This document shows, one piece after another, positions 33,113 to 42,367 of a DNA stretch of 64,000 bases. Below the pieces are notes generated by a model that was not told the origin of the DNA, did no database searches, and worked only from the letters and a program-made list of their open reading frames with translations. Where the stretch lies: NCBI RefSeq assembly GCF_965277665.1, contig NZ_OZ255835.1, positions 3,906,001 to 3,970,000 of the forward strand, read 5' to 3'. Position 1 is the stretch's first letter, and every line of letters starts with the position of its first letter. Source of the stretch: Lichenicoccus sp965277665 (GTDB taxonomy: Bacteria; Pseudomonadota; Alphaproteobacteria; Acetobacterales; Acetobacteraceae). The translations under genes and the position numbers were made by a program.

Positions 33113-34576
33113 ATGTCCGCCATAAGCAAGCCCGCGTCAGCCACGAGCAAGCCCGGGCATCAGCGCCGCACCAAGATCGTCTCCACGCTCGGGCCGGCCA
33201 GCTCGACGGCGGCGATGATCGAGCGCTTGTTCAACGCCGGCGTCGACGTGTTCAGGCTGAACTTCTCGCACGGCACCCACGAGGACCATGCCTCCCGGAT
33301 CTCGATGATCCGCGACCTGGAGGCGCGCAGCGGCCGCCCGATCGGCATCCTCGCCGATGTGCAGGGCCCGAAGCTCCGGGTCGGCCAGTTCGACGCGGGA
33401 CGCGCCGCACTCGCGCACGGCACCCGGTTCCGCCTCGACCTCGATCCGGCGCTCGGCACCGCGGACCGCGTCAACCTGCCGCACCCGGAGATCATCCAGG
33501 CGGCGCAGGTCGGCTCGCTGCTGCTGCTCGATGACGGCAAGCTGCGGCTGCGGGTGCTGGAGAAGGGAACCGACTATCTGGCCACCGAGGTGATCACCGG
33601 CGGCATCCTGTCCGACCGCAAGGGCGTGAACGTGCCCGACGTGGTGCTGCCGATCCCGGCGCTGACCACCAAGGATCGTATCGACCTGGATTTCGCCCTG
33701 GCGCACGGCGTCGACTATGTCGGGCTGTCGTTCGTGCAGCGTCCCGCCGACGTGCAGGAGGCGCGCGAGATCATCGGCAACCGCGCCTGGATCATGACCA
33801 AGATCGAGAAGCCGCAGGCGCTCGACAATCTCGGTGAGATCCTGGCGCTGTCCGATTGCGTCATGGTGGCGCGCGGCGACCTCGGCGTGGAGCTGCCGCC
33901 CGAGGAGGTGCCGCTGGTGCAAAAGCGCATCGTCCGCGAGGCGCGGCTGCTCGGCAAGCCGGTGGTGGTGGCGACCCAGATGCTGGAGAGCATGATCTCC
34001 TCGCCGGCCCCGACCCGCGCGGAGGCATCCGACGTCGCCACCGCGGTGTTCGACGGCGCCGACGCTGTCATGCTGTCGGCGGAGACGGCCGCCGGCCAGT
34101 ATCCCGAGGAGGCGGTCGAGATCATGGGCCGCATCGTCACCAGGGTGGAGCGCGACGCCGGCTGGCAGGCGCTGATGCAGGCCTCGCGCCCGGCCCCGGA
34201 GCATTATGCGGCGGACGCCATCGCCGCCGCGGCGCAGCAGGTGGCGCAGACCGTCGCCGCCAAGGTGATCGTCGCCTACACCCTCTCGGGGCGCAGCGCG
34301 CTGCGCATCGCCCGCGAGCGGCCGGAGTGCCTGGTGCTGGGCCTGGCTGGCAATGCGGAGGCGGCCCGCCGGCTGTCGCTGGTCTGGGGCGTGCGCTCGT
34401 GCGTGGCCGACCAGGGCTCCGACGACGTGACCTTCGGCCATGTGGTGCAGGTGGCGGCGGTGCTGGCGCGCGAGAACGGCCTTGCGGCCACCGGCGATGC
34501 GGTCGTGGTCGTGGCCGGCGTGCCGTTCGGCAAGGCGGGGAGCACCAACTCCCTACGCATCGTCCGGGTGCCTTGA
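33113..34576 (+). CDS. pyk: Pyruvate kinase
   Basis: 487-residue pyruvate kinase, converting phosphoenolpyruvate and ADP to pyruvate and ATP in the cytoplasm. Full-length TIM-barrel, B and C domains: RRTKIVSTLGPAS (about 21-33), FRLNFSHGTHEDH, DVQGPKLRVG, the active-site region IMTKIEKPQALDNL with catalytic Lys, VMVARGDLGVELPPEEVP and TQMLESMISSPAPTRAEASDVATAVFDGADAVMLSAETA. The C-domain ends GKAGSTNSLRIVRV. GAAGAGG precedes the ATG. Its stop codon overlaps the start of a 160-bp element. Confidence 0.97.
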   Translation: MSAISKPASATSKPGHQRRTKIVSTLGPASSTAAMIERLFNAGVDVFRLNFSHGTHEDHASRISMIRDLEARSGRPIGILADVQGPKLRVGQFDAGRAALAHGTRFRLDLDPALGTADRVNLPHPEIIQAAQVGSLLLLDDGKLRLRVLEKGTDYLATEVITGGILSDRKGVNVPDVVLPIPALTTKDRIDLDFALAHGVDYVGLSFVQRPADVQEAREIIGNRAWIMTKIEKPQALDNLGEILALSDCVMVARGDLGVELPPEEVPLVQKRIVREARLLGKPVVVATQMLESMISSPAPTRAEASDVATAVFDGADAVMLSAETAAGQYPEEAVEIMGRIVTRVERDAGWQALMQASRPAPEHYAADAIAAAAQQVAQTVAAKVIVAYTLSGRSALRIARERPECLVLGLAGNAEAARRLSLVWGVRSCVADQGSDDVTFGHVVQVAAVLARENGLAATGDAVVVVAGVPFGKAGSTNSLRIVRVP

Positions 34577-34735
34577 GCCTGTTTGAAAACACCTGCTGCT
34601 GGCGATCCGACGCGGCTTTCCTGCGCTCCGCTGCTCACGGCCAGACGGCCGCTGCGCTGCGGTGCTCGGAAAGTCACGCCGGCCGCGGCCCTTTGGGCCG
34701 CTCTCATCCAGCATCAGGCGTTTTGAAACAGGCTC
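34575..34735. repeat. 160-bp terminal-inverted-repeat element, copy A
   Basis: Termini GAGCCTGTTTGAAAAC...GTTTTGAAACAGGCTC form an imperfect inverted repeat of about 28 bases (arm continues CACCTGCTGCTGG / CCAGCATCAGGCG). The interior has further nested complementarity. It overlaps the last two bases of the pyk stop codon. Nearly identical, in opposite orientation, to 35135-35294, and similar to 54927-55087. It encodes no protein, so a miniature (MITE-like) element or a structured 3'-end signal is likely. Confidence 0.8.
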
Positions 34736-35133
34736 CGAGGGCGGCTGCTGCTCTCGTCGCGGCGTGCGCAGCCGCGCTGGCCTGCGACGCCGCATGCGCC
34801 CGGCAGGCCGCCTTGCTGGCGTCGCCTGGGTCCTACAGCCTTGCGCCGGTGCAGCCGGTGCCGGCCAGTCCGGCACTCGGGGGCGTCGCCAGCGTTGGCT
34901 TCGGCTCGCGCAACACCCAGACCAGCTCGATCGCGCTGGAGAGCGGCCTGCTCGGCAATACCGGGACACGGGCGTTCGTGGCGCTCGGCCAGGCCCGTAC
35001 CGACCTGCCGGACCGTTCGGGCGGCGGACCCCGGATCTCGTCACAAGGCGGCACGGTCGGCATCGAGGAGCAGTTCATGGACGGGACGACCATCGCGATC
35101 GGCGGCGGCTGGCAGCGCGACCGCCTGCCTTAG
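34723..35133 (+). CDS. Short exported beta-strand-rich protein or truncated beta-barrel remnant
   Basis: 136 residues from TTG at 34723, a start that lies inside the end of repeat copy A. Residues 3-27 look like a signal peptide (APRAAAALVAACAAALACDAACA). The rest resembles alternating outer-membrane strands: GVASVGFGSRNTQTSSIALESG, TRAFVALGQARTDLP, GTVGIEEQFMDGTTIAIGGGWQ. It stops abruptly at RDRLP just before inverted copy B. It could be the remnant of an autotransporter-like barrel cut by the elements, or a small secreted protein whose start comes from the element. Confidence 0.45.
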   Translation: MKQAPRAAAALVAACAAALACDAACARQAALLASPGSYSLAPVQPVPASPALGGVASVGFGSRNTQTSSIALESGLLGNTGTRAFVALGQARTDLPDRSGGGPRISSQGGTVGIEEQFMDGTTIAIGGGWQRDRLP

Positions 35134-35134
35134 C

Positions 35135-35294
35135 AGCCTGTTTCAAAACGCCTGATGCTGGATGAGAGCGGCCCAAAGGGCCGCGGCCGGCGTGCCTTTC
35201 CGAGCACCGCAGCGCAGCGGCCTACTGGCCGTGAGCAGCGGAGCGCAGGAAAGGCGCGTCGGATCGCCAGCAGCAGGCGTTTTGGAACAGGCTC
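35135..35294. repeat. 160-bp terminal-inverted-repeat element, copy B (inverted)
   Basis: Reverse complement nearly identical to copy A (34575-34735). The left end begins one base after the TAG of the short ORF (35131-35133); the right end stops exactly at the TetR stop codon (35295-35297). The element therefore fills the entire gap between two convergent stop codons, a good position for a bidirectional terminator. Confidence 0.8.
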
Positions 35295-35966
35295 TTACAC
35301 GCTCTCCAGCCGCACCGACGGCGTCACCGCGGCGCCGCCGGGCGAGCTGTAGAGCCGCAGGATGATGTCGGCGACCCGTTCGGCGTTCTGCCTGTGGGCG
35401 TCCGGCGTGTTGACCTCCGACCAGGGCAGCATGGCTTCGAGCATGAAGTCGCGCATCGTCAGCACCACGAACAGGTCGGCCGCCTCGCGCGCGTCATCGA
35501 TGTGCAGACCCGCCGGCTGCGCGTGATCGCGGAAGAACCGCGCGAGCGTCGCGACCAGCCGCCGGTGCGCCTCGCCGAGCCCGTCATAGGTCAGGCGGGG
35601 CATGCGCGCGCTCTCGATCACGCACAGCCGCATCAGGGCGCTGGTCTCGGGATCGAGCAGGCGCTCCAGGATGTGGCAGCCGATCGCCACCAGTCGCTGC
35701 CGCAGGGTCTGCCCCGGTGCCACGTCGAGCAGGGCGTCGAGCGCATGACTGCCGCGTTCCGCCACCACCCGCGCCACGACCTGGTTGAACAGCGCCTCCT
35801 TGCTGTCGAAATGCGCGTAGAGCGTGGTCTTGGAAACCCCGGAGTGCTGCGCGATGGTGTCCATGCTGGCCTCGACGTAGCCGTTGCGCATGAATATCTC
35901 GCGAGAAGTAGCCATGATTGTGTCCCGCGAGGACTGGTAACGATGCGATCGCGTATGAATGTCCAT
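35295..35966 (-). CDS. TetR/AcrR-family transcriptional regulator
   Basis: 223-residue regulator. The N-terminal helix-turn-helix covers about residues 14-60 (TIMATSREIFMRNGYVEASMDTIAQHSGVSKTTLYAHFDSKEALF). The helical ligand-binding domain continues to RVADIILRLYSSPGG and includes a C-terminal region of the AefR-like type (TMRDFMLEAMLPW). Divergent from the aldo/keto reductase at 36197, with 230 bases between, so that gene is a likely target. No ligand predicted. The start at 35966 leaves a 13-residue basic tail before the HTH. Confidence 0.92.
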   Translation of the reverse strand: MDIHTRSHRYQSSRDTIMATSREIFMRNGYVEASMDTIAQHSGVSKTTLYAHFDSKEALFNQVVARVVAERGSHALDALLDVAPGQTLRQRLVAIGCHILERLLDPETSALMRLCVIESARMPRLTYDGLGEAHRRLVATLARFFRDHAQPAGLHIDDAREAADLFVVLTMRDFMLEAMLPWSEVNTPDAHRQNAERVADIILRLYSSPGGAAVTPSVRLESV

Positions 35967-36086
35967 CCCGTGCTTCCGGCCTTGTACCTGGCCTACCCAG
36001 TTTGATTATTGATTGAGACCAGATTTGCGTCCGCCGCCGCGCCGGTCAATCCATGTGGCCGGCTGCAAACCCGCACGCTTGTGTGA

Positions 36087-36101
36087 CCCAACGTTGTTGG
36101 G
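36087..36101. promoter_or_regulatory. Inverted repeat in the TetR/aldo-keto reductase divergent region
   Basis: CCCAAC-GTT-GTTGGG, a perfect 6+3+6 inverted repeat about 96 bases before the reductase start. It is the clearest dyad in the 230-base divergent region and a candidate TetR operator. Assignment is positional only; the rest of the region shows no obvious feature. Confidence 0.35.
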
Positions 36102-36196
36102 CCGTAATGGCGCAGCGCACAAAATCGCCGCACGCATCCTTCCGGGCGCCGCTTCGTTGAAGCAGGCAAGGGCAACCTGAAGAAGGGCGAACCAGC

Positions 36197-37234
36197 ATGC
36201 GCAACCGGGCACTCGGCCGGACCGGCCTCTATGTTTCGGAACTCTGTCTCGGCACCATGACCTTCGGGGGTGGCGAGGGGATGTGGCAGAAGATCGGCGC
36301 GTTGCAGCAGAACGAGGCCGAGCGCCTGGTCGGCACGGCGGTCGATGGCGGCGTCAACTTCCTCGATACGGCCGACGTCTATGCCGAAGGCTTGTCCGAG
36401 GAGATCACCGGCCACGCGATCCGCAACCTCAAGCTGCCGCGCGACGAGATCGTCGTCGCGACCAAGGTGTTCGGGGCGACCGGCCAGGGGCCGAATGCGC
36501 GCGGCAACACCCGCAGCCACATCATCGACGGCGTGAAGGCGAGCCTGAAGCGGCTGCGGCTCGACCATATCGACCTCTACCAGATCCACGGCTTCGATCC
36601 GGCGACCCCGATCGAGGAGACGGTCGAGGCGCTCGATACCCTCGTCCGGCATGGGCATGTCCGCTATACCGGCGTCTCGAACTGGGCCGCCTGGCAGATC
36701 GTCAAGGCGCAGGGCATCGCGCAGCATCGTGGCCTCGCGCAGTTCCAGAGCCTGCAGGCCTACTACACGCTGGCTGGCCGGGACCTGGAGCGCGAGATCG
36801 TGCCGATGCTCAAGGCCGAGCGGATCGGGCTGATGGTCTGGAGCCCGCTGGCCGGCGGCCTGCTGTCGGGCAAGTACGGTCGCGACGGCAAGTCCGAGCA
36901 GGGCGGCCGACGGGTCGATTTCGACTTCCCGCCGGTCGATGCCGAGCGCGGCTATGCGGTCGTCGACGCGATGCGGCCGATCGCCCAGGCGCATGGCGTC
37001 TCGGTGGCACGGATCGCGCTGGCCTGGCTGCTGCACCAGGAGGTGGTGACCAGCGTGATCGTCGGCGCCAAGCGTCCGGAGCAGCTGGAAGACAATCTCG
37101 CCGCCACCGAGGTGAGGCTCGACGCCAGACAACTGGCGACGCTCGACGAGGCGAGCCGACTGCCGCCCGAGTATCCCGGCTGGATGTTCGAGCGCCAGGG
37201 CGCCTACCGGCGGGACCAGATCGCCCAGGGTTAG
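36197..37234 (+). CDS. Aldo/keto reductase (cytoplasmic)
   Basis: 345-residue NADP(H)-dependent aldo/keto reductase. Start MRNRALGRTGLYVSELCLGTMTFGGG is the usual AKR N-terminus. Catalytic Asp and Tyr lie in FLDTADVYAEGLSEE, Lys in IVVATKVFG and His in LYQIHGFDP. Cofactor-binding WSPLAGGLLSGKYG and the C-terminal SVIVGAKRPEQLEDNL are present. No signal peptide. GAAGGGCGA lies about 8-16 bases upstream. Probably controlled by the divergent TetR gene; substrate unknown. Confidence 0.93.
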   Translation: MRNRALGRTGLYVSELCLGTMTFGGGEGMWQKIGALQQNEAERLVGTAVDGGVNFLDTADVYAEGLSEEITGHAIRNLKLPRDEIVVATKVFGATGQGPNARGNTRSHIIDGVKASLKRLRLDHIDLYQIHGFDPATPIEETVEALDTLVRHGHVRYTGVSNWAAWQIVKAQGIAQHRGLAQFQSLQAYYTLAGRDLEREIVPMLKAERIGLMVWSPLAGGLLSGKYGRDGKSEQGGRRVDFDFPPVDAERGYAVVDAMRPIAQAHGVSVARIALAWLLHQEVVTSVIVGAKRPEQLEDNLAATEVRLDARQLATLDEASRLPPEYPGWMFERQGAYRRDQIAQG

Positions 37235-37242
37235 AGCTGGCC

Positions 37243-38130
37243 TCAGGCCTGGTTGAGCTCGATCAGGCTGCGCCGGATGGCGCGGCCGCGTTCGATTTTG
37301 TCCACGATGAAGGCGTCGTCGCCCCAGCGTATGGCGCGCGCCATGGCCTGCGCGTCCTCGGTGAAGCGGGCCAGCATCTCCAGCAGCGCCTCGCGGTTGT
37401 TGAGGAAGATGTCCCGCCACATCACCGGGTCCGAGGCGGCGATCCGGGTGAAGTCGCGGAACCCCGAGGCCGCGAACTCCAGCACCTCGCCGCGGGTCTC
37501 GTCGGCGAGGTCGTCTGCCGTGCCGCAGATGGTAAAGGCGAGCAGGTGCGGCAGGTGGCTGACGATGGCCAGCACCCGGTCGTGATGCGCCGCATCCATC
37601 TCGCGCACCCGGGCGCCGCATGCGACCCACATCGCGCCGATGCGGGCAACCGCGCCCCGGTCGGTGCCGTCGGGCGGCGTCAGCAGGCACCAGCGGTTCT
37701 CGAACAACGTCGAAAAACCGGCATCGGGCCCCGAATATTCGGTGCCGGCGAGCGGATGGCCCGGCACCAGGGCCACGTCGCGGCGCAGGATCGGCTCGAT
37801 CTCGCGCAGCATGGACTGCTTGGTCGAGCCGACATCGCTGAGGATGGCGCCGGGTGCCAGGTGCGGCATGATCCGCGCCGCGACCTCCCCGAGCACGCCG
37901 ACCGGGACGCACAGCACGACGCCGTCGGCGCCCTGCACCGCGAGTGCCGCGTCCGGCTCGACATGATGCGCGATCCCGAGCAGCCGGACCCGCTCGCAGG
38001 CGTCGGCGGACAGGTCGCAGGCCACGACCTCGCGCGCGATGGCGCCGGACTGCTTCGCCCGCCGGGACAGCGAACTGCCGATCAGTCCCATGCCGATCAG
38101 GGTCAGCCGCTGGAAGATCGGCTCGGTCAT
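37243..38130 (-). CDS. Prephenate/arogenate dehydrogenase family protein
   Basis: 295-residue TyrA/TyrC-type dehydrogenase for tyrosine synthesis, oxidatively decarboxylating prephenate or arogenate with NAD(P). Rossmann motif LIGMGLIGSSL (about 10-20), then VVLCVPVGVL, ILSDVGSTKQSML, the catalytic-His segment PGHPLAGTEYSGP and the helical C-terminal domain (HLPHLLAFTICG, SGFRDFTRIAASDPVMWRDIFLNN). No fused chorismate mutase or ACT domain. It stands alone; in related genomes it commonly follows an aminotransferase gene (hisC), not seen here. Confidence 0.92.
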   Translation of the reverse strand: MTEPIFQRLTLIGMGLIGSSLSRRAKQSGAIAREVVACDLSADACERVRLLGIAHHVEPDAALAVQGADGVVLCVPVGVLGEVAARIMPHLAPGAILSDVGSTKQSMLREIEPILRRDVALVPGHPLAGTEYSGPDAGFSTLFENRWCLLTPPDGTDRGAVARIGAMWVACGARVREMDAAHHDRVLAIVSHLPHLLAFTICGTADDLADETRGEVLEFAASGFRDFTRIAASDPVMWRDIFLNNREALLEMLARFTEDAQAMARAIRWGDDAFIVDKIERGRAIRRSLIELNQA

Positions 38131-38179
38131 GTCGTGGTCCCGCTGGGCTCCAACACTACCTCATAAAGTCAAGGATTTC

Positions 38180-38220
38180 AAAGGCTAGCCTTTGATGGGG
38201 TCCAGGGGCAAGGCCCCTGG
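38180..38220. repeat. Two short perfect hairpins upstream of the phytochrome gene
   Basis: AAAGGCTAGCCTTT (38180-38193), a 14-base perfect palindrome, and CCAGGGGC-AAG-GCCCCTGG (38202-38220), an 8+3+8 hairpin. They lie in the divergent gap between the dehydrogenase gene (minus strand) and the phytochrome gene (plus strand), so they are not 3' terminators. From memory, GGTCCAGGGGC-type hairpins are common in Acetobacteraceae genomes; that is not checked. Confidence 0.6.
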
Positions 38221-38317
38221 CCGTCACTGGACGACCCTGAACACCAGTCCGCCGCGGCGCGTCAACGCAACATTAAGCATTGCCCGACATAGTGCGCCCG
38301 TCAGGAGGAAGCGCTCT

Positions 38318-41229
38318 GTGCCGATGCACCCGATCGAGGAGCGTTTCGACCGTCTGGCCACGGACGCCGATCTGAGCGTCTGCGATCGCGAGCCGATCCA
38401 CATCCCCGGTGCGATACAGCCGCACGGTGCGCTGCTCGCCGCAAGCAGCGTCGACTGGCGGATCAGCCATGCCAGCGCGAACCTGTCCAAGATCCTGGGC
38501 CTGGACGCGGGAGCCATGCTCGGGCGGCCGCTGCATGAGGCGATCGGAGAGACAGCCTGCGGATTGTTGTGCGCCGCCTCCGGCGCGACCCTCGCGCAGG
38601 ACGAGGTCACTCTCGGGCATCTTCCCACACTGGCCCGCGCGGATGGCGTCCTGCTGCACCTGCAGGCGCATCGCTCCGGGTCGCGTCTGTGCGTGGACAT
38701 CGAGCCGCTGGCACAGAACCCGGGCGCGATGCCGGCGATCATGGCGGTGCTCCCCGCCCTGGAGACCTTCAAGTCGGCGACCAGCCGCGGCGAGGTCTGC
38801 GCACTTGCCGTTCGCGCGCTGCGAGCGATCAGCGGCTACGACCGCGTCATGGCCTACCGCTTCGATGCCGAGGGCAACGGCGAGGTCATCGCCGAGTCGC
38901 ACCGCCCGGGCGATGCGCCTTATCTCGGGCTGCGGTATCCGGCGGCGGATATCCCCGCGCAGGCCCGGCGGCTGATCGTTCTCAAGCGCGTCGGCATGGT
39001 CGCCGATACCGGCTACCGGCCGGCAGCACTGCTGGTCGACCCGTCGCTGTCCGATGGGGAGCCGCTCGACCTGACCTTCAGCGCGCTGCGCAGCGTGTCG
39101 CCGATCTTCTGCGAATATCTGCGCAACATGCAGGTCGGCGCGTGCCTGACGGTGGCACTGGTGCATCGTGACCAGCTCCATCGTGACCAGCTTTGGGGCA
39201 TGCTGATCTGCCATCAGGCGAGGCCACGCGTCGCGGGGCTCGAACTGCGGGCGGCGATCGACATGATCGGCAAGGTCGTCTCGCTGCTGCTGGGCAGCAT
39301 GGGCGAGGCGGAGGCGCATGCCGACCGGCTGCAGCGCCACGACCTCCTCGGCGCGCTGGCGGCGCGGCTGGAGTCCGGGATGCCGCTGGTGCGGGCACTG
39401 GCGGAGCCGGGAGGGGAACTGCTGCGCTGCGTGGGCGCGTCCGGCGCCATCGTCCGGATGTCCGGCACGATCATGGGCGTCGGCATCGTGCCACGGCCGG
39501 AGGCGGCCGAACCGATGCTTCGACGCTGCTGTCGGCCGCCGGGAACCAGGTGCTGGCCTGTGACGACCTCGGACTGCGGCAGGCCGATTTTCCGGACGGC
39601 GCCGGCGATGCCGCCGGCGCCTTGCTGCTGCCGCTGGGCAACGTGGCCGGCGACGCCATCCTGTGGCTGCGCCCGGAGATGCTGCGCACCGTCACGTGGG
39701 CCGGGGATCCCGGACAGCATGCCGCCCGCGACCCGCATACCGGGCGGCTCTCCCCGCGTGGCTCGTTCGCAGCCTGGAGAGAGACCGTCCGCGGCCATTC
39801 CCAGAGCTGGAGCGACGCCGACCTGGCAGCGGCGAGGCAGCTCGGCGCGGTGGTTGCGGCGGCGTCGGCGCGGCGTACGGAGGCGGAGCTGGCCCTGCTC
39901 CGCTACTATGATCCGCTCACCCGCCTGGCGAACCGGAGCCTGTTGCAGGAACGTCTGGAATCGCACGACGGTGAAGGCCGGCCGCCGACGGCGCTGGTGT
40001 TCCTCGATCTCGACCGCTTCAAGATGGTCAACGACACGATGGGGCACGATGCCGGAGACGCGCTCCTGGTCGAGGTGGCCGGGCGCCTGGTTGCGGTCAC
40101 CGGACCGGTCCATCTTGTCACCCGCCTCGGCGGCGACGAGTTCGTCGTGCTCTGCTACGGGCTGCCGCAGGAGGCGGTGGTCCATCTCGCGGAGCGGGTG
40201 CGGCAGGCGATGGTGACACCGTTCGCGATCATGGGGCGCCCCTGCCACATCTCGGCCAGTATCGGCATCGTGCTGGCGGACCATGCGGGCGGCCTCGACC
40301 TGGTCCGGGCGGCGGACATGGCGATGTATTCGGCCAAGCAGGCCGGCGGCAACCGCGGTGTCGTGTTCCAGCCCGCGCTGTTCGATAGTGCCGCGCAGCA
40401 GTTCGAGCTCGAAGGCGACATGCGCGACGCGCTGCGCGACGGCGACCAGTTCGTGATGCTCTACCAGCCATTGTTCCGGCTCGGCGTCGACCGGGATGAA
40501 CAGCGAGGGCGGGTGTTGGCCGGGTTCGAGGCGTTGCTGCGCTGGCGGCATCCGCGTCGCGGCTGGCTGTCGCCGCCGCTGTTCATCCCGGTCGCCGAGA
40601 AGTCGGACCTGATCCTGCCGCTCGGTGAATGGGTCATGGAGCGCGCGCTACGGCAGGGGCGGCTGTTCCACGCAGCGGCCCCGAATGCCGGGTTGCAGAT
40701 GAATGTCAACGTTTCCGCCTTGCAGCTGTCGCAGCCGGGCTTCTGTTCGGGCCTTGCCGGCGTCGTCGAGGCCGAGGGGCTGGCCGCCAGGCAGCTCTGC
40801 CTGGAGATCACCGAAAGCGTGCTGACCGGAGCCGGCGCGGCATCGGTGCTGGCCGAGGCGCGGGCGCTCGGGGTCCAGGTGGCAATCGACGATTTCGGGA
40901 TCGGCTATTCCTCGCTGTCCTACCTGCGTCGTCTTCCGGTCGACGTGGTCAAGCTGGACCGGAGCTTCCTGGAGGATGTCGGCTGCGGCTCGGGCGGCGA
41001 GGCGTTCGTGGTGGCCGTCATCGCGCTCGCCCACGCGGCCGGCAAGCCGGTGGTGTTCGAGGGCATCGAGACCCAGGCGCAACACGACATCGCCCGCCGG
41101 GCCGGAGCCGACATGGTGCAGGGCTTCTTCCTTGCGCCGCCGCTCTCGGCCAATGCCGCCTCGGCCCTCGTCCTGTCGCACCGGGTGCTCGACGCCGCGG
41201 CACCTTCGGTCGCAGGTGCCGCGGACTGA
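38318..41229 (+). pseudogene. Bacteriophytochrome with GGDEF and EAL domains, interrupted by a frameshift near 39510
   Basis: N-terminal part (frame of 38318): PAS domain with biliverdin-binding Cys22 in VCDREPIHIPGAIQPHG, GAF domain with RYPAADIPAQARRL and EYLRNMQVG, then the start of the PHY domain up to GIVPRPEAAEP. Family sequence then continues only in the next frame: LLSAAGNQVLACDDLG, the PHY tongue motif PRGSF, GGDEF (RLGGDEFVVL) and EAL (GFEALLRWRHP, NVSALQL, DDFGIGYSSLSYL, EGIET). One extra base near 39505-39520 would restore a protein of about 970 residues. Both cyclase and phosphodiesterase motifs are intact. GTG at 38318 has AGGAGG nine bases upstream; ATG 38324 is an alternative. 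Either a real mutation or a sequencing error. Confidence 0.88.
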
Positions 41230-41233
41230 CCCG

Positions 41234-42247
41234 TCAGGCCGCCTGGCGCACCGACTTGGCGCCGCGGCGCAAGCGGACGACCTCGACCCATTGCCAGAGC
41301 AGCAGGATGGGAGCGCCGATGGCGAGATCGCGCGCGCGCCGCAGCAGCGACAGGCCGAAGGAGAGGTGGGCGTCCAGTCCGAACAGGCTGCCGAGCGCCA
41401 CGTAGGCCGCTTCCTGCACGCCGAGGGCGCCGGGAACCAGGAACGAGACCGCCAGCACGCCGCTGGCGCCCCCCTCGATGGCGAGCGCGGTGCCGATTTG
41501 CAACGGCGCGCCGAGCAGCCGGTAGGCCATCCAGACCCAGGCGGCGCTGCCGAGCCAGCCGGCGAGGTGGATCAGGCACGCGCCGGTGATCCGGCCGGGC
41601 CGGGCGTAGAAGGCATCGAGGTCGCCCTGCAGGCTGTCGATGCCGTCCAGCACCGAGCGCCGGAATGCCGCACCGCCTGCGACACGGTCGCCCATCCCGC
41701 GGGCCAGCCGGCGGAACAGGCCGCCGGCGCCGCGCTGCGCCCAGATGAAACCGGCCATCGCCGCCACTGCCAGCAGCACTCCCAGGCCGAGCGGTCCGGC
41801 CAGATCGGTGTCCGGCCGGCGATCGACCAGGAACAGCAGGCCGAGCAGCACGAAGCCGATCTGGCCGATCACCTCGGTGGTGAGATCCACCACATTCGCG
41901 CTGACCGCGAGCGGCCACGCGAGCGCGCGGCCGAAGCCGGTGGCGCGCATGCCGATCAGGATGCCGCCGACCTGCGAGAACGGCAGGCAGGTCATCGCCC
42001 CCTCGCGCACCATGCGTGCGAGCAGCAGCCGGCCGATGCCGAGTTTGAGCAGCGCGCGCGGGCAGGAGGTGCGCCACGCCAGCGCCAGCACGACGTCGCA
42101 CAGCAGTTGCCAGCCGACCAGCAGCGCGAAGCCGCCGAAGCCCACCGAAAGCGTCGCCTTGAAGATCGAGCCGGCGCCGAGCCACACGGCAAAGCCGGTC
42201 ATCAGCGCGACGCCGAGCAGGGCAAGCAGGATGGAGGCTGTCTTCAA
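41234..42247 (-). CDS. HpnL-like flippase-family membrane protein (second paralogue)
   Basis: 337-residue polytopic protein of the same family as 6137-7183. Shared marks: ARMVREGAMTCLPFSQVGG, NVVDLTTEVIGQIGFVLLG and the late VPGALGVQEAAYVALGSLFGLD motif. Some 7-8 membrane segments. Divergent from hpnA by 120 bases, placing it beside the hopanoid operon, where HpnL genes are usually found. Proposed role: hopanoid or lipid-precursor translocation; not established by sequence. Which of the two paralogues is the orthologue of named HpnL needs a tree. Confidence 0.82.
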   Translation of the reverse strand: MKTASILLALLGVALMTGFAVWLGAGSIFKATLSVGFGGFALLVGWQLLCDVVLALAWRTSCPRALLKLGIGRLLLARMVREGAMTCLPFSQVGGILIGMRATGFGRALAWPLAVSANVVDLTTEVIGQIGFVLLGLLFLVDRRPDTDLAGPLGLGVLLAVAAMAGFIWAQRGAGGLFRRLARGMGDRVAGGAAFRRSVLDGIDSLQGDLDAFYARPGRITGACLIHLAGWLGSAAWVWMAYRLLGAPLQIGTALAIEGGASGVLAVSFLVPGALGVQEAAYVALGSLFGLDAHLSFGLSLLRRARDLAIGAPILLLWQWVEVVRLRRGAKSVRQAA

Positions 42248-42367
42248 CGCGTACCTGCTTGGCAGGAGGGGCGCAGGCTCTACACCAGCGCGGATCGCAA
42301 GGCTATAAGCCGCCTCGCGTTCGAACGAGCTTCCGTTCGGGCACGTCCTCGGAGCGGACCAAGGCGC

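Noticed and set aside
38180..38220. Hairpins treated as an intrinsic terminator
   Set aside because: They lie upstream of both flanking genes (a divergent gap) and lack a T-run, so they are listed as repeats only.
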